The translations under genes were made by a program, and so were the position numbers. The notes beneath the pieces were generated by a model. That model saw only the letters and a list, made by a program, of their open reading frames with translations. It was not told the DNA's origin and ran no database searches. 64,000 nucleotides of DNA from Bin90 sp965225795 (GTDB taxonomy: Bacteria > Chloroflexota > Dehalococcoidia > Lucifugimonadales > JADFKI01): NCBI GenBank assembly GCA_965225795.1, contig OZ245324.1, positions 1,736,001 to 1,800,000 on the forward strand, written 5' to 3'. The stretch's first letter is position 1. Each line of letters starts with the position of its first letter. Below are positions 1-8,176 of the stretch, piece by piece.

Positions 1-64
1 ATGTGGAATCGGCGGTCAGACGCGCCGACCACGGAATGACATTGAGAGGACAGGAAGGACATAA

Positions 65-796
65 ATGCCTGCGTACTATCCGGCATTCATAGATGTTAAG
101 AACAGGTGCTGCATCGTAATCGGCGGCGGCAACATCGGCGAGGAAAAGGTCGTCAAGCTGCTCGACTGCGACGCAAGTGTGGTAGTTATCAGCCCTGAGG
201 TGAACGAGGGCGTTAGCAGCCTTGCGAACGACGACAGGATTGTCTGGCACAAGCGTGAATACCAGGCCGGCGACCTAGAAGATGCGTTCATCGCCATCGC
301 AGCCACTGACGACAACAAGGTGAATCGCACCATTGCAGAGGAGGCGAAGGAACGAAATGTGCTGCTGAATGTCGTAGATGTTACTCATCTTTGCACATTC
401 ATCGCGCCTTCCGTGGCGATACGCGGCGATGTCACCGTTGCCGCATCGACCGGAGGTGCAAGCCCCGCACTCGCGCGCAAGTTCCGCGAGCTGCTCGACG
501 GGAGCCCGATTGAATCAAGCCATCCTCTGATGGACTACGCAGAACTCACTCCACTTCTGGCTGATGTGCGCTCCGAGATTCGCAGCAAGGGCATCACTCT
601 GGCTACGGACCACTGGCAGGCATGCATCACCGACAACCTGCTGGAAACGGTGCTGGACGGCAGGTACGGAGAAGCCCGCTCTGCGCTCCTGGATGACCTG
701 ATGAAGGGCGTCGGCTGCGATTGCGAGTCAGGCGTTTGCAATATGTGGGAAGAAAAGAAAGCCCTCGCCTACTCCAAGGCAGGGGCAAGTTCCTGA
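65..796 (+). CDS. Precorrin-2 dehydrogenase / sirohydrochlorin ferrochelatase (siroheme synthase N-domain type)
   Basis: This 243-residue protein matches the Met8/CysG N-terminal family, which oxidises precorrin-2 with NAD+ to sirohydrochlorin and often inserts iron to make siroheme. A dinucleotide-binding glycine motif (GGGNIG, residues 20–25) follows the first strand. D105 in the NVVD segment aligns with the catalytic aspartate of CysG. The C-terminus ends in an unusual cysteine cluster (CDCESGVC), which could bind iron or a metal; that is inference. An AGGAAGG ribosome site precedes the ATG. It is the first complete gene of a tetrapyrrole operon continuing with hemC, cobA–hemD and hemB. 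The methylase that makes its substrate is the cobA domain two genes downstream. Bases 1–39 are an in-frame coding tail of an unidentified upstream gene. Confidence 0.9.
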   Translation: MPAYYPAFIDVKNRCCIVIGGGNIGEEKVVKLLDCDASVVVISPEVNEGVSSLANDDRIVWHKREYQAGDLEDAFIAIAATDDNKVNRTIAEEAKERNVLLNVVDVTHLCTFIAPSVAIRGDVTVAASTGGASPALARKFRELLDGSPIESSHPLMDYAELTPLLADVRSEIRSKGITLATDHWQACITDNLLETVLDGRYGEARSALLDDLMKGVGCDCESGVCNMWEEKKALAYSKAGASS

Positions 797-805
797 CCTT
801 GGCTG

Positions 806-1726
806 TTGGATAACGCAAGACGAGTCGTCATCGGCTCGCGGTCGAGTTCTCTTTCGCTGGCGCAGACCAACGAAGTAGTACGCCTGCTGCTCCAAGCACA
901 CCCCTCCCTCAATATCGAGACTGTCCCTCTGTCCACACGAGGCGACAGGAACAAAGCGGCTCCCCTCCTGAGCATGGAACGCGGCATGTTCGTCAAGGAG
1001 ATAGAGTTGGCGCTGCTCAACGGCGAGATCGACATCGCCGTTCACAGCGCAAAGGACATGCCTGCGATAATGCCGCCCGGTCTCGCGATAGCAGCATTCA
1101 CGGAGCGCGAGGACGCGCGGGATGTGCTCGTGAACCGGTGGAGCGCGCCACTTAGCGAGCTTCCATCGGGCGCCCGGCTCGGCACTAGCAGTCCGCGACG
1201 CACCGCCCAGCTAAAGGTTGCCCGTCCAGATCTGGAGATACTGCCTATAAGGGGCAATGTCGATACGCGCATGAGCAGGGCGATGAGCGACGATTATGAT
1301 GGTGCGGTGCTTGCGGCGGCGGGGATCATACGCCTTGGGCGGGGAGCCGAAATAAGCTCCTATCTGTCACCTGAGGATTGCGTGCCTGATGTTGGTCAGG
1401 GGGCGCTGGCGGTGCAGGTACGCGAGCCGGACAGCGAGATGCGTGAGTGTGTCGAAGCGATCGACCATCTTCCTACAAGCACCGCCGTTCGTGCTGAGCG
1501 GGCGTTCCTTGAGACTATGGGCGGAGGCTGCACGGTGCCGACCGCAGCATACGCGGAGTTTCAGGATGACAAGTTGCGCATTACGGCTATGGTAGCAAAG
1601 CCGGATGGCAGCGAGATTTATCGTATCGTGAAGCTCTATGACTCAGGGGACCCTATCGCCGCGGGGGAATCGGTAGCCGCAGCGCTATTGGACGCCGGCG
1701 CAGCGCGCATTCTGGAGACGCTATGA
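806..1726 (+). CDS. hemC: Hydroxymethylbilane synthase (porphobilinogen deaminase)
   Basis: HemC condenses four porphobilinogen molecules into hydroxymethylbilane in the cytoplasm. The 306-residue length is normal for the family. The N-terminal IGSRSSSLSLAQT segment and the GGGCTVP loop are diagnostic; C242 in that loop is the residue that carries the dipyrromethane cofactor. The frame opens with TTG at 806, 9 bp after the preceding stop; no better ATG lies before the conserved N-terminus, so the TTG start is accepted with some doubt. The stop overlaps the ATG of the next gene by 4 nt, indicating translational coupling within the heme operon. Confidence 0.96.
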   Translation: MDNARRVVIGSRSSSLSLAQTNEVVRLLLQAHPSLNIETVPLSTRGDRNKAAPLLSMERGMFVKEIELALLNGEIDIAVHSAKDMPAIMPPGLAIAAFTEREDARDVLVNRWSAPLSELPSGARLGTSSPRRTAQLKVARPDLEILPIRGNVDTRMSRAMSDDYDGAVLAAAGIIRLGRGAEISSYLSPEDCVPDVGQGALAVQVREPDSEMRECVEAIDHLPTSTAVRAERAFLETMGGGCTVPTAAYAEFQDDKLRITAMVAKPDGSEIYRIVKLYDSGDPIAAGESVAAALLDAGAARILETL

Positions 1727-3249
1727 GTGAAGGCGTAGTGTGGCTGGTGGGCGCAGGTCCGGGCGACCCCGAGCTTATCAGCGTAAAAGGGCTGCGCCTT
1801 ATCCAGTCCGCCGACGCCATAGTGTATGACAGACTAGCGGACAAGAGGCTGCTTGACCATGCGCGCGCGGATGCGATCTTGACCGATGTGGGCAAGATAC
1901 CCGGCAGGCGAGTGAACCGACAGGAAGACATCAACAGGCTGCTTGTGGAGCTGGGCAAAGCAGGCAAGCGAGTCGTGCGTCTCAAAGGCGGCGACCCGTT
2001 CGTGTTCGGGCGTGGCGGCGAGGAGGCGGAGGCGTTGGCGGATGCAGGGGTTCGCTTTGAGGTGGTGCCTGGCATCACATCAGCGATCGCGGCTCCGGCG
2101 TATGCGGGCATTCCGCTGACGCATCGCAAGCTCGCATCGTCTTTCACGGTCGTAACCGGCAGCGAAGACCCAACCAAGCCGGACACATCGGTCGATTGGC
2201 AGGCGCTGGCGAAGAGCAGCGATACTCTAGCGGTGCTGATGGGGCAGAGCAACCTGCGTGTCATAGCGGATGCGCTGGTGCGCTTCGGACGCGGGCCTCA
2301 AACGCCTGTCGCGCTTGTGCAGTGGGGAACCGAGCCATATCAACGCACACTGGTAGGCACACTTTCGGACATCGCCGACAGAGCAGCCGCAGCTGGCATT
2401 GGCGCGCCCGCAGTGACGATTGTCGGCGACGTAGTAGGACTGCGCGATGCAATACGATGGTTCGACAACCGGCCGCTGTTTGGAAAGCGAGTGCTGGTTA
2501 CCCGTACGCGCACGCAGGCGAGCGCGTTAACAGATATGCTGACGCAACGTGGCGCGCAGCCGGTCGAGTTGCCGACAATCGAGATTCAGCCACTCGACGA
2601 CTACGCCGAACTTGACCACGCACTGAAAAACGCAAGTACATACGACTGGGTTGTATTCAGCAGCGCCAACGCAGTGAATATCTTCTTCGAGCGAATGCAG
2701 GCGCTTGACCTAGACTCCCGGGCGCTGTACGGCGTTCAAATTGCCGCAATCGGTCCCGCGACGAAGAGACGACTGCTTGCATACAACATCAATGCTGACT
2801 TCATGCCGACAGCCTTTGTTGCAGAATCAGCAGTTGCCGAACTCAATGCGCTCGGTATGGACGGCAAGCGCGTGCTGCTGCCTCAAGCCGAGATCGCTCG
2901 GGATGTGATGCCCGCCGGGCTTGCCGAACGTGGCGCGAGCGTTGACGCCATCGCAGTGTATCGAACAGTGACGCCGCCTGACACGGCAAAGCGACTTCAA
3001 GACATTATCTCAGGCGGCATCGACATCGCCACGTTCACAAGCTCATCCACGGTCATCAACCTTGTTGATCTGCTGGGTGGGAACACGGATGCCCTGAAAG
3101 ATGCTACGATTGCGTGTATAGGCCCCATCACGGCGGAACGCGCCGCTGATCTAGGCTTGAAGGTTGACATAGTGGCGGCGGAACACACCATCGCGGGACT
3201 TATTGAAGCGGTCGAATCCCACTTCGAGGAGGATGTGAAGGATGAGTAG
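1723..3249 (+). CDS. cobA-hemD: Fused uroporphyrinogen-III C-methyltransferase / uroporphyrinogen-III synthase
   Basis: A two-domain fusion of 508 residues. Residues 1 to about 250 are a SAM-dependent uroporphyrinogen-III methyltransferase (VGAGPGDPELIS at the N-terminus, then VRLKGGDPFVFGRGGEE), which makes precorrin-2 for siroheme and cobalamin. Residues from about 255 to 500 are uroporphyrinogen-III synthase (GKRVLVTRTRTQ start, FSSANAV motif), which cyclises hydroxymethylbilane. The fusion thus joins the enzyme making uroporphyrinogen III to the one diverting it away from heme. Such fusions are known in Firmicutes and Chloroflexota. It overlaps hemC by 4 nt and hemB by 8 nt. Confidence 0.95.
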   Translation: MSEGVVWLVGAGPGDPELISVKGLRLIQSADAIVYDRLADKRLLDHARADAILTDVGKIPGRRVNRQEDINRLLVELGKAGKRVVRLKGGDPFVFGRGGEEAEALADAGVRFEVVPGITSAIAAPAYAGIPLTHRKLASSFTVVTGSEDPTKPDTSVDWQALAKSSDTLAVLMGQSNLRVIADALVRFGRGPQTPVALVQWGTEPYQRTLVGTLSDIADRAAAAGIGAPAVTIVGDVVGLRDAIRWFDNRPLFGKRVLVTRTRTQASALTDMLTQRGAQPVELPTIEIQPLDDYAELDHALKNASTYDWVVFSSANAVNIFFERMQALDLDSRALYGVQIAAIGPATKRRLLAYNINADFMPTAFVAESAVAELNALGMDGKRVLLPQAEIARDVMPAGLAERGASVDAIAVYRTVTPPDTAKRLQDIISGGIDIATFTSSSTVINLVDLLGGNTDALKDATIACIGPITAERAADLGLKVDIVAAEHTIAGLIEAVESHFEEDVKDE

Positions 3250-4216
3250 ATTCCCACAGGTTCGAATGCGTCGGATGCGTGAAGCGTCTGTACTGCGCAG
3301 TCTTGCTCAGGAGACGCGAATATCGATCAGCGATTTCATATACCCCATCTTCGTTACTCATGGGCGCGGCGTCCGAAACCCGATCGACCCCATGCCGGGA
3401 ATGTACCAGTTGTCACTAGATAATCTCATACCGGAAATAGATGAGGTGGTTTCTCTGGGAATTGGAGCAGTACTCCTCTTCGGCCTTCCTGCCAGCAAGG
3501 ACGCGGAGGGGACGGAAGCCTACGAGCCAAGCGGCATCATACAGGAGGCTATCCGCGTCATCAAGCAGACGGCACCGGACGTGCTCGTGATCACCGACGT
3601 ATGCCTCGACGAGTTCACCGACCACGGACACTGTGGTGTCATCAGGAACGGCAGGGTGGATAACGACGCCACGCTTGAACTGCTTTCGAGAATGGCGGTC
3701 TGCCAAGCGGAGGCAGGCGCGGATGTTGTCGCGCCCTCAGCTATGATGGACGGGCAAGTCGCATCCATACGGACAGGCTTGGACAGCACGGGCTTCGAGC
3801 ACCTGCCGATAATGGCATACTCGGCGAAGTACGCGTCTTCCTTTTATGGGCCGTTCCGTGTCGCTGCCGATTCTGCGCCGCAGTTCGGCGACCGACGTGG
3901 CTACCAGATGGACATAGCGAACTCACGCGAGGCGATGCGCGAGATTCAGATGGACATCGACGAGGGCGCGGACATCATCATGGTCAAGCCCGCGCTGTCG
4001 TATCTGGATGTGATTTCTCGGGCGCGCGAGGCGTTCGGCTATCCCATGGCGGCGTACAACGTCAGCGGCGAGTATGCAATGGTCAAGGCGGCTACCGAGA
4101 ACGAGTGGATTGACGGTCAGCGCATAACACTGGAGATTCTCACTTCCATCAAGCGCGCAGGCGCCGACATGATTATCAGCTACCATGCCAAGGAAGCGGC
4201 GCGCTGGCTAAGCTAG
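3242..4216 (+). CDS. hemB: Delta-aminolevulinic acid dehydratase (porphobilinogen synthase)
   Basis: HemB condenses two 5-aminolevulinate molecules to porphobilinogen. The 324-residue protein has both active-site lysines: K196 in the AYSAKYASS segment and K249 in MVKPALSYLD, which forms the Schiff base. The metal loop reads DVCLDEFTDHGHCG: C121 and C131 of the zinc-type triad are present, but the middle cysteine is D123, as in the magnesium-type enzymes, so the metal preference is uncertain. An AGGAGG site lies just upstream of the ATG, inside the preceding gene, which it overlaps by 8 nt. It is the last gene of the operon; the next gene is convergent. Confidence 0.96.
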   Translation: MSRFPQVRMRRMREASVLRSLAQETRISISDFIYPIFVTHGRGVRNPIDPMPGMYQLSLDNLIPEIDEVVSLGIGAVLLFGLPASKDAEGTEAYEPSGIIQEAIRVIKQTAPDVLVITDVCLDEFTDHGHCGVIRNGRVDNDATLELLSRMAVCQAEAGADVVAPSAMMDGQVASIRTGLDSTGFEHLPIMAYSAKYASSFYGPFRVAADSAPQFGDRRGYQMDIANSREAMREIQMDIDEGADIIMVKPALSYLDVISRAREAFGYPMAAYNVSGEYAMVKAATENEWIDGQRITLEILTSIKRAGADMIISYHAKEAARWLS

Positions 4217-4241
4217 TACGTCGTCTCCAAGCGCTCCACCA

Positions 4242-4694
4242 TCACAGCTTGCCCCATCGCAAGGGCGGCCACATGCGGCAGACTACCCTGCCCTCTATCC
4301 GAGAGCGTCGAATCGGACCGTAATGCCTGCTGTCCGTGCTGTGTGTCCGATTGTCGCCCATGACGAAGTATTCGTCGCTTCCCAGCGCGAAGTCCATGGC
4401 GTCCAATCCCAGATACGGCGGTAATCCACCCAAGTAGGGTTCTACTTGGGCTTCGCCGTCGATATATAGCGTCCCATCGGCAAATTCCACGCGCTCGCCC
4501 GGCAGCCCAACTACACGCTTCAGGACGGTTTGTTGTGGCTGGTTGAGTGCGCAGAAGACAACTATGTCGCCTCTTGCTGGCGAACGCTCTATTTGCTCGG
4601 CGCTGCGAACAAGCAGATAGTCACCCTGATGGAGTGTGGGCACCATGCTTTGCCCTTGCACGCGGTAAAGCTGTAATCCGGCAAACACTGTCAA
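4242..4694 (-). CDS. sodX: S26-family signal peptidase, probable nickel-SOD maturation protease
   Basis: A compact 150-residue S26 protease with the catalytic serine in GQSMVPTL (S16) and the general-base lysine in VLKRVVGLPG (K59), plus the family MGDNR box near residue 112. It lacks an obvious N-terminal membrane anchor, unlike LepB. It is divergent from sodN across 114 bp. Ni-SOD precursors need a dedicated protease to expose the metal-binding histidine, and these proteases are small S26 members encoded next to sodN, so the assignment rests on both family and neighbourhood. A general signal peptidase is the alternative but is less likely given the size and location. Confidence 0.88.
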   Translation of the reverse strand: MTVFAGLQLYRVQGQSMVPTLHQGDYLLVRSAEQIERSPARGDIVVFCALNQPQQTVLKRVVGLPGERVEFADGTLYIDGEAQVEPYLGGLPPYLGLDAMDFALGSDEYFVMGDNRTHSTDSRHYGPIRRSRIEGRVVCRMWPPLRWGKL

Positions 4695-4808
4695 GCAAGC
4701 CCTTTAGAAACCCTATACTTGTGGTCATCGGAGCCGCAATTACTTGCAAGCAAAGGGCGATTATTGTATCTTCTAATCAAGATTCAGACACCCGAAAGGA
4801 AGGTTCAA

Positions 4809-5267
4809 ATGAGCGTAAAGTCAACTATTGAGAGCATTCTGTCAATCCGTACCGCGAGCGCGCACTGCGATATTCCCTGCGGCATCTATGACCCCATTTC
4901 CGCCAAGATTGCGGCGCAGACGGTGCAGAAGATGGTTCTGCGCATTGAGGCGTTCGATAACGCGGGCGATGCGGCCTCCGTCAACACGATGGGACGCTAC
5001 GTGACGGTCAAGGAAGAGCACGCGGAAATCTGCAAGCATGAGCTGCGTATACTCTGGGCAGACTACACATGGCCCGGCTGTGACGCCAACGACATCGCAT
5101 CCAAGTTCAACGCCGCGCTGAAGCTCGCAGGGCAGTGCAAGCAGACGGTCAGCATGGGTAACGCAGAGGCGCTAGTCGCAGCCGTGGACGAGATTGCCAC
5201 CATCTTCTGGTCCACCAAGGGCGTCGAGTACAGCGATCCTGTTGCCGCGGCTCGCTACGGCAGCTAG
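4809..5267 (+). CDS. sodN: Nickel superoxide dismutase precursor
   Basis: Ni-SOD disproportionates superoxide and is common in marine bacteria. The 152-residue precursor contains the nickel hook HCDIPCGIYDP, starting at H19 after an 18-residue leader ending in ASA. After cleavage H19, C20 and C24 become the His1, Cys2 and Cys6 nickel ligands of the mature 134-residue helical protein. The ATG at 4809 was chosen because it has an AAAGGAAGG ribosome site and gives a leader of the expected length; an upstream in-frame ATG at 4719 has no such site. The divergent gene encodes the probable processing protease. Confidence 0.96.
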   Translation: MSVKSTIESILSIRTASAHCDIPCGIYDPISAKIAAQTVQKMVLRIEAFDNAGDAASVNTMGRYVTVKEEHAEICKHELRILWADYTWPGCDANDIASKFNAALKLAGQCKQTVSMGNAEALVAAVDEIATIFWSTKGVEYSDPVAAARYGS

Positions 5268-5349
5268 TTCGTCAATCACCAATACCTTACTCACCGGAAA
5301 TCATCAGCCGCAGGCGCGCAAAATGCAGCGTTTCTGCGGCTGTCGCTGT

Positions 5350-5679
5350 CTAATGCTTGTAGTCCTCGCGCGGTGGGCTGAATATGTCCAGCGCCATCGA
5401 CCAGCCGTCGGATCCGACTAAGCCGTGTTCCACTCCCCCGGGAATGACATAGGCATCGCCCTGCCTTAGAGTCTTCACCTCGCCGCCGATAGTGAACTCG
5501 AACTCCCCTTGAAGTACCATGCCCGCCTGTTCGTTGGGATGCGTGTGCATCGGTACTACCGCATTCGGCGCGATTTCCACCATGCTCATCATGATCTTGT
5601 CGCCCCACATCGTACGCAGTGTTACGCCGGGTGCAAGTTCCCTGCGTTTGACCTGTGAAGGGTCTATAAAGTAATCCAT
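5350..5679 (-). CDS. Small cupin-domain protein
   Basis: A single-domain cupin of 109 residues. Metal-ligand motif 1 is visible as MHTHPNEQAGMVLQGE (two histidines and a glutamate-rich turn), and motif 2 as VIPGGVEHGL. Such stand-alone cupins bind a divalent metal and serve as small oxygenases, isomerases or ligand-binding proteins; the substrate cannot be read from the sequence. It lies 27 bp downstream of the ketopantoate reductase-like gene on the same strand, and two other small cupins precede that gene, so the four probably form a transcription unit. Confidence 0.85.
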   Translation of the reverse strand: MDYFIDPSQVKRRELAPGVTLRTMWGDKIMMSMVEIAPNAVVPMHTHPNEQAGMVLQGEFEFTIGGEVKTLRQGDAYVIPGGVEHGLVGSDGWSMALDIFSPPREDYKH

Positions 5680-5706
5680 TTTTCACCTAAGTAAGTAAGT
5701 TAAGAA

Positions 5707-6642
5707 TTACAACGCAGCGTTGACACGCGCCCTGTTGTCGGCGATTGTCAGGCAGGTTGCAATCATGCTGTTAGCCGGCGTATCGACACCGACTTCCTTG
5801 CCGATTCGCGCCACCGCGCCGTTTATGAGCGAGACTTCAAGCGGGTTGCCTGACATGAGATCAGTGTGCATAGACGAGATCAGGCCGCTTTTCTCCTCCT
5901 GAAAGCCCGCCATCACGGAATCTACCAAGCCGTCGTCAAGCGGAACGCCACTTGTCTGCCCCACTTTCAACGCCTCGGTCATGACCTGTATCGTCATGCC
6001 AAGAGTCTCGGGAGTTTCCAAGACCTCGCTGAAGGACGCTCTCGTGATGCAAGTCATGCCGCTCAGGGCGCAGATGTATATGAGCTTGCTCCACAGCGCA
6101 GTTAGCACATTCGGCGAGACTTCAGATTCGATGTCAGCGCACTGAAGCACGTCGGCGATTGCCTTAGCACGCTCGGTTTCTTCACCACTCTCCTCGCCGA
6201 GCACTATGCAGGGCGGGCTGCCGCGCTGCGCGAATATGCCGGGCGCGGTACGCTCTGCGTCGATGTACGCCGCGCCCAGGAGCACGCTGCCGCTGCCAAA
6301 TCGCTTTGCTATCTGGTCACCGCCGCCAATGCCGTTCTGCAATGTCAAGATGGTCGTGCTCTCACCAACGGCGGGTGACATGTCTGACAGGGCTTGTTCA
6401 TTGTGGTAGCCCTTGACGCAGAACAGAATAAGGTCGGCGGTCCAACTGCCGTCAAGTGCATCTACAGCCTGAGGATGCACAGTGAAGCTGCCGAACGTCT
6501 CGGAGTCGACCTGCATGCCGCGCTCGCGGATTGCGTTCAGGTTGTCGCCGCGCGCCAAGAGAACGACATCCTCGCTGCTGCGCGCCAGCAAGCCGCCGTA
6601 GCAACCACCTATCGCGCCCGCGCCCATGATAAGAATCTTCAT
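5707..6642 (-). CDS. 2-dehydropantoate 2-reductase family protein
   Basis: The protein has 311 residues from the chosen start. The N-terminal MKILIMGAGAIGGCYGG is a Rossmann NADP site, followed by the FCVKGYHNEQAL and LQNGIGG segments typical of ApbA/PanE ketopantoate reductases. The C-terminal helical domain has the SKLIYICALSGMT motif. PanE makes pantoate for coenzyme A, but the family includes reductases for other 2-oxo acids, and the cupin neighbours hint at a catabolic role. The ATG at 6642 was preferred over an upstream one at 6729 because it begins directly at the nucleotide-binding strand and overlaps the upstream cupin stop by 4 nt. Confidence 0.9.
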   Translation of the reverse strand: MKILIMGAGAIGGCYGGLLARSSEDVVLLARGDNLNAIRERGMQVDSETFGSFTVHPQAVDALDGSWTADLILFCVKGYHNEQALSDMSPAVGESTTILTLQNGIGGGDQIAKRFGSGSVLLGAAYIDAERTAPGIFAQRGSPPCIVLGEESGEETERAKAIADVLQCADIESEVSPNVLTALWSKLIYICALSGMTCITRASFSEVLETPETLGMTIQVMTEALKVGQTSGVPLDDGLVDSVMAGFQEEKSGLISSMHTDLMSGNPLEVSLINGAVARIGKEVGVDTPANSMIATCLTIADNRARVNAAL

Positions 6643-6944
6643 TGCTTGAGTTCTATCAGCACATTCTTGTAACGCGTGTCCCTGTTGTTCACGACGCGAT
6701 GTATCTTGTGGTCGCCGTGGAAGCGCCATGTGCCGACCTCGGACGGGCTGTCGTCCTGCGTGCCGTCGTCGTACTCGACCACCAGCCCTGCTCCTTCCAC
6801 GACCACCGTGACGTAGTCATTTTCGTGCATGTGCCAGTCACTTGCCTCGCCCGGCTCCACAACCAGATTCCAAACTCTCACTTTTTCGTTCTCGAACAAA
6901 ATTTCAGTGGCGATCTCGCCAAGAGGTCCGTTTTCCCTGGACAT
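6639..6944 (-). CDS. Small cupin-domain protein
   Basis: A 101-residue single cupin with the pattern EPGEASDWHMHENDYVTVVV for the first metal motif and a weaker HKIHRVVNN second motif. It is clearly paralogous to the next upstream gene (6964–7263): both share the VWxLVxEPGxxSDWHxH core and end in a short IELK or IEMKD tail. Its stop overlaps the ketopantoate reductase start by 4 nt, so the two are translationally coupled. Substrate unknown. Confidence 0.85.
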   Translation of the reverse strand: MSRENGPLGEIATEILFENEKVRVWNLVVEPGEASDWHMHENDYVTVVVEGAGLVVEYDDGTQDDSPSEVGTWRFHGDHKIHRVVNNRDTRYKNVLIELKQ

Positions 6945-6963
6945 TTCTCACCTCAACGTTTCT

Positions 6964-7263
6964 TCAGTCCTTCATTTCTATGATGGCGTTGCTGTACAGC
7001 TCCCCGCCAATGTTGGTGACACGATGCACGGCGTGATGTATGCCCTTCACGACCTGACCAAGTTCCAGTTCCGACACTGTTACTCTGCCGTCGTCATGCT
7101 CCGTCTGAAGCGCGCCTGCGCGCGTGACGATGAACACATAGCGATTCGTGTGGTGATGCCAATCGCTGGACTGACCGGGCTCCAGCACCAGGTCCCATAC
7201 CTTAACATCGTCGTCTTCATACTTGAACTCCGTGCCTACATCTCCAAGTTCTCTATCTGGCAT
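6964..7263 (-). CDS. Small cupin-domain protein, paralogue of the neighbouring cupin
   Basis: A small cupin of 99 residues (102 if the GTG at 7272 is used). The metal motif reads SSDWHHHTNRYVFIV, and the second histidine motif IHHAVHRV. The ATG at 7263 has an AGGTG ribosome site 6 nt upstream, so it is preferred. The gene follows radC almost without gap, and the tandem cupin at 6639–6944 is a diverged duplicate. Function cannot be told from sequence; a metal-dependent small-molecule enzyme is the general expectation. Confidence 0.82.
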   Translation of the reverse strand: MPDRELGDVGTEFKYEDDDVKVWDLVLEPGQSSDWHHHTNRYVFIVTRAGALQTEHDDGRVTVSELELGQVVKGIHHAVHRVTNIGGELYSNAIIEMKD

Positions 7264-7272
7264 TTCTATCAC

Positions 7273-8052
7273 CTACTTCCTTTCTGCCGCCAGCCCAAAG
7301 TCGCTGCTGCCAGCGGCGTTGCCGTCAAATCCTAGTCGTCGCTCTTTCAGGCTGACAAAGCGCCGATTGCCGATTACAACGTGGTCGAGTAGTTCGATGT
7401 CCATCATCTCAGCGCAGTTGCGAATCTGCCGCGTTACGAGAATGTCCTCCGGGCTGGGCGTTGGATCGCCAGAGGGATGATTGTGCGCGATTATGATGTT
7501 GGGGCAATTCTCCCTCACTGCCGGGCGAAGTACCTCCGAGACGCGCACCACTGCCGAGTTTACATTGCCCTTGTAAATTTCATGCGTCGCCAGCACCTCG
7601 TTCTTCGTGTTAAGCAGCAGCACTCTCAGATGTTCCTGAACAAGAAAGCCCATTTCTGCGCTGAGCAGGTTGAACACGTCGAGCGGCGTGTTGATTCTTA
7701 CTCTTTCGTCCGGCTGGAGTGATGTCATGCGCCTTCCAAGCTCCAGCGCAGCCAAGAGTTGGCAGGCTTTGGCGTCGCTGATGCCATGTAAGCCGCAGAG
7801 TTCGCCATAGGACGCCTTCGCAACGCCTCCGAGACCGCCATACGTCGACAGCACTCGCGCCGACAAATTCAGCACACTCTCCCCTGCCGACCCGACGCGC
7901 AGCAGAATAGCGATGAGTTCAGAGTTGCTCAGGCTGCTAGGACCATATCGCTGGAGACGCTCACGTGGGCGCTCGTCCTGCGGCAGGTCTCGAATCATCG
8001 TCGTGTATTGCGGTTCGCTCGGCTCCTGTCCACTTTGAGCATTCATTGCCAC
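7273..8052 (-). CDS. radC: RadC-family JAB/MPN-domain protein
   Basis: The 259-residue protein has an N-terminal helix-hairpin-helix region (ALSNSELIAILLR-like segment and GLHGISDAKACQLLAALELG) and a C-terminal JAB1/MPN metalloprotease fold with the motif IIIAHNHPSGDPTPS followed by an aspartate (JAMM signature). RadC was named for a recombination phenotype that was later traced to another gene, so its role is unresolved. It is the first gene of the minus-strand run with the cupins and ketopantoate reductase-like gene; this linkage looks fortuitous. Confidence 0.93.
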   Translation of the reverse strand: MAMNAQSGQEPSEPQYTTMIRDLPQDERPRERLQRYGPSSLSNSELIAILLRVGSAGESVLNLSARVLSTYGGLGGVAKASYGELCGLHGISDAKACQLLAALELGRRMTSLQPDERVRINTPLDVFNLLSAEMGFLVQEHLRVLLLNTKNEVLATHEIYKGNVNSAVVRVSEVLRPAVRENCPNIIIAHNHPSGDPTPSPEDILVTRQIRNCAEMMDIELLDHVVIGNRRFVSLKERRLGFDGNAAGSSDFGLAAERK

Positions 8053-8176
8053 ACCTCACTTGCATCGCGTGTAGTTTAACCTCTTGCGGCAGGAACTTCC
8101 AACCCTTGACACACCCACCATACTCAATACAATATCCACAGTTTCAGATGAAAACCAGTACCCGCCAGGAGAACCA

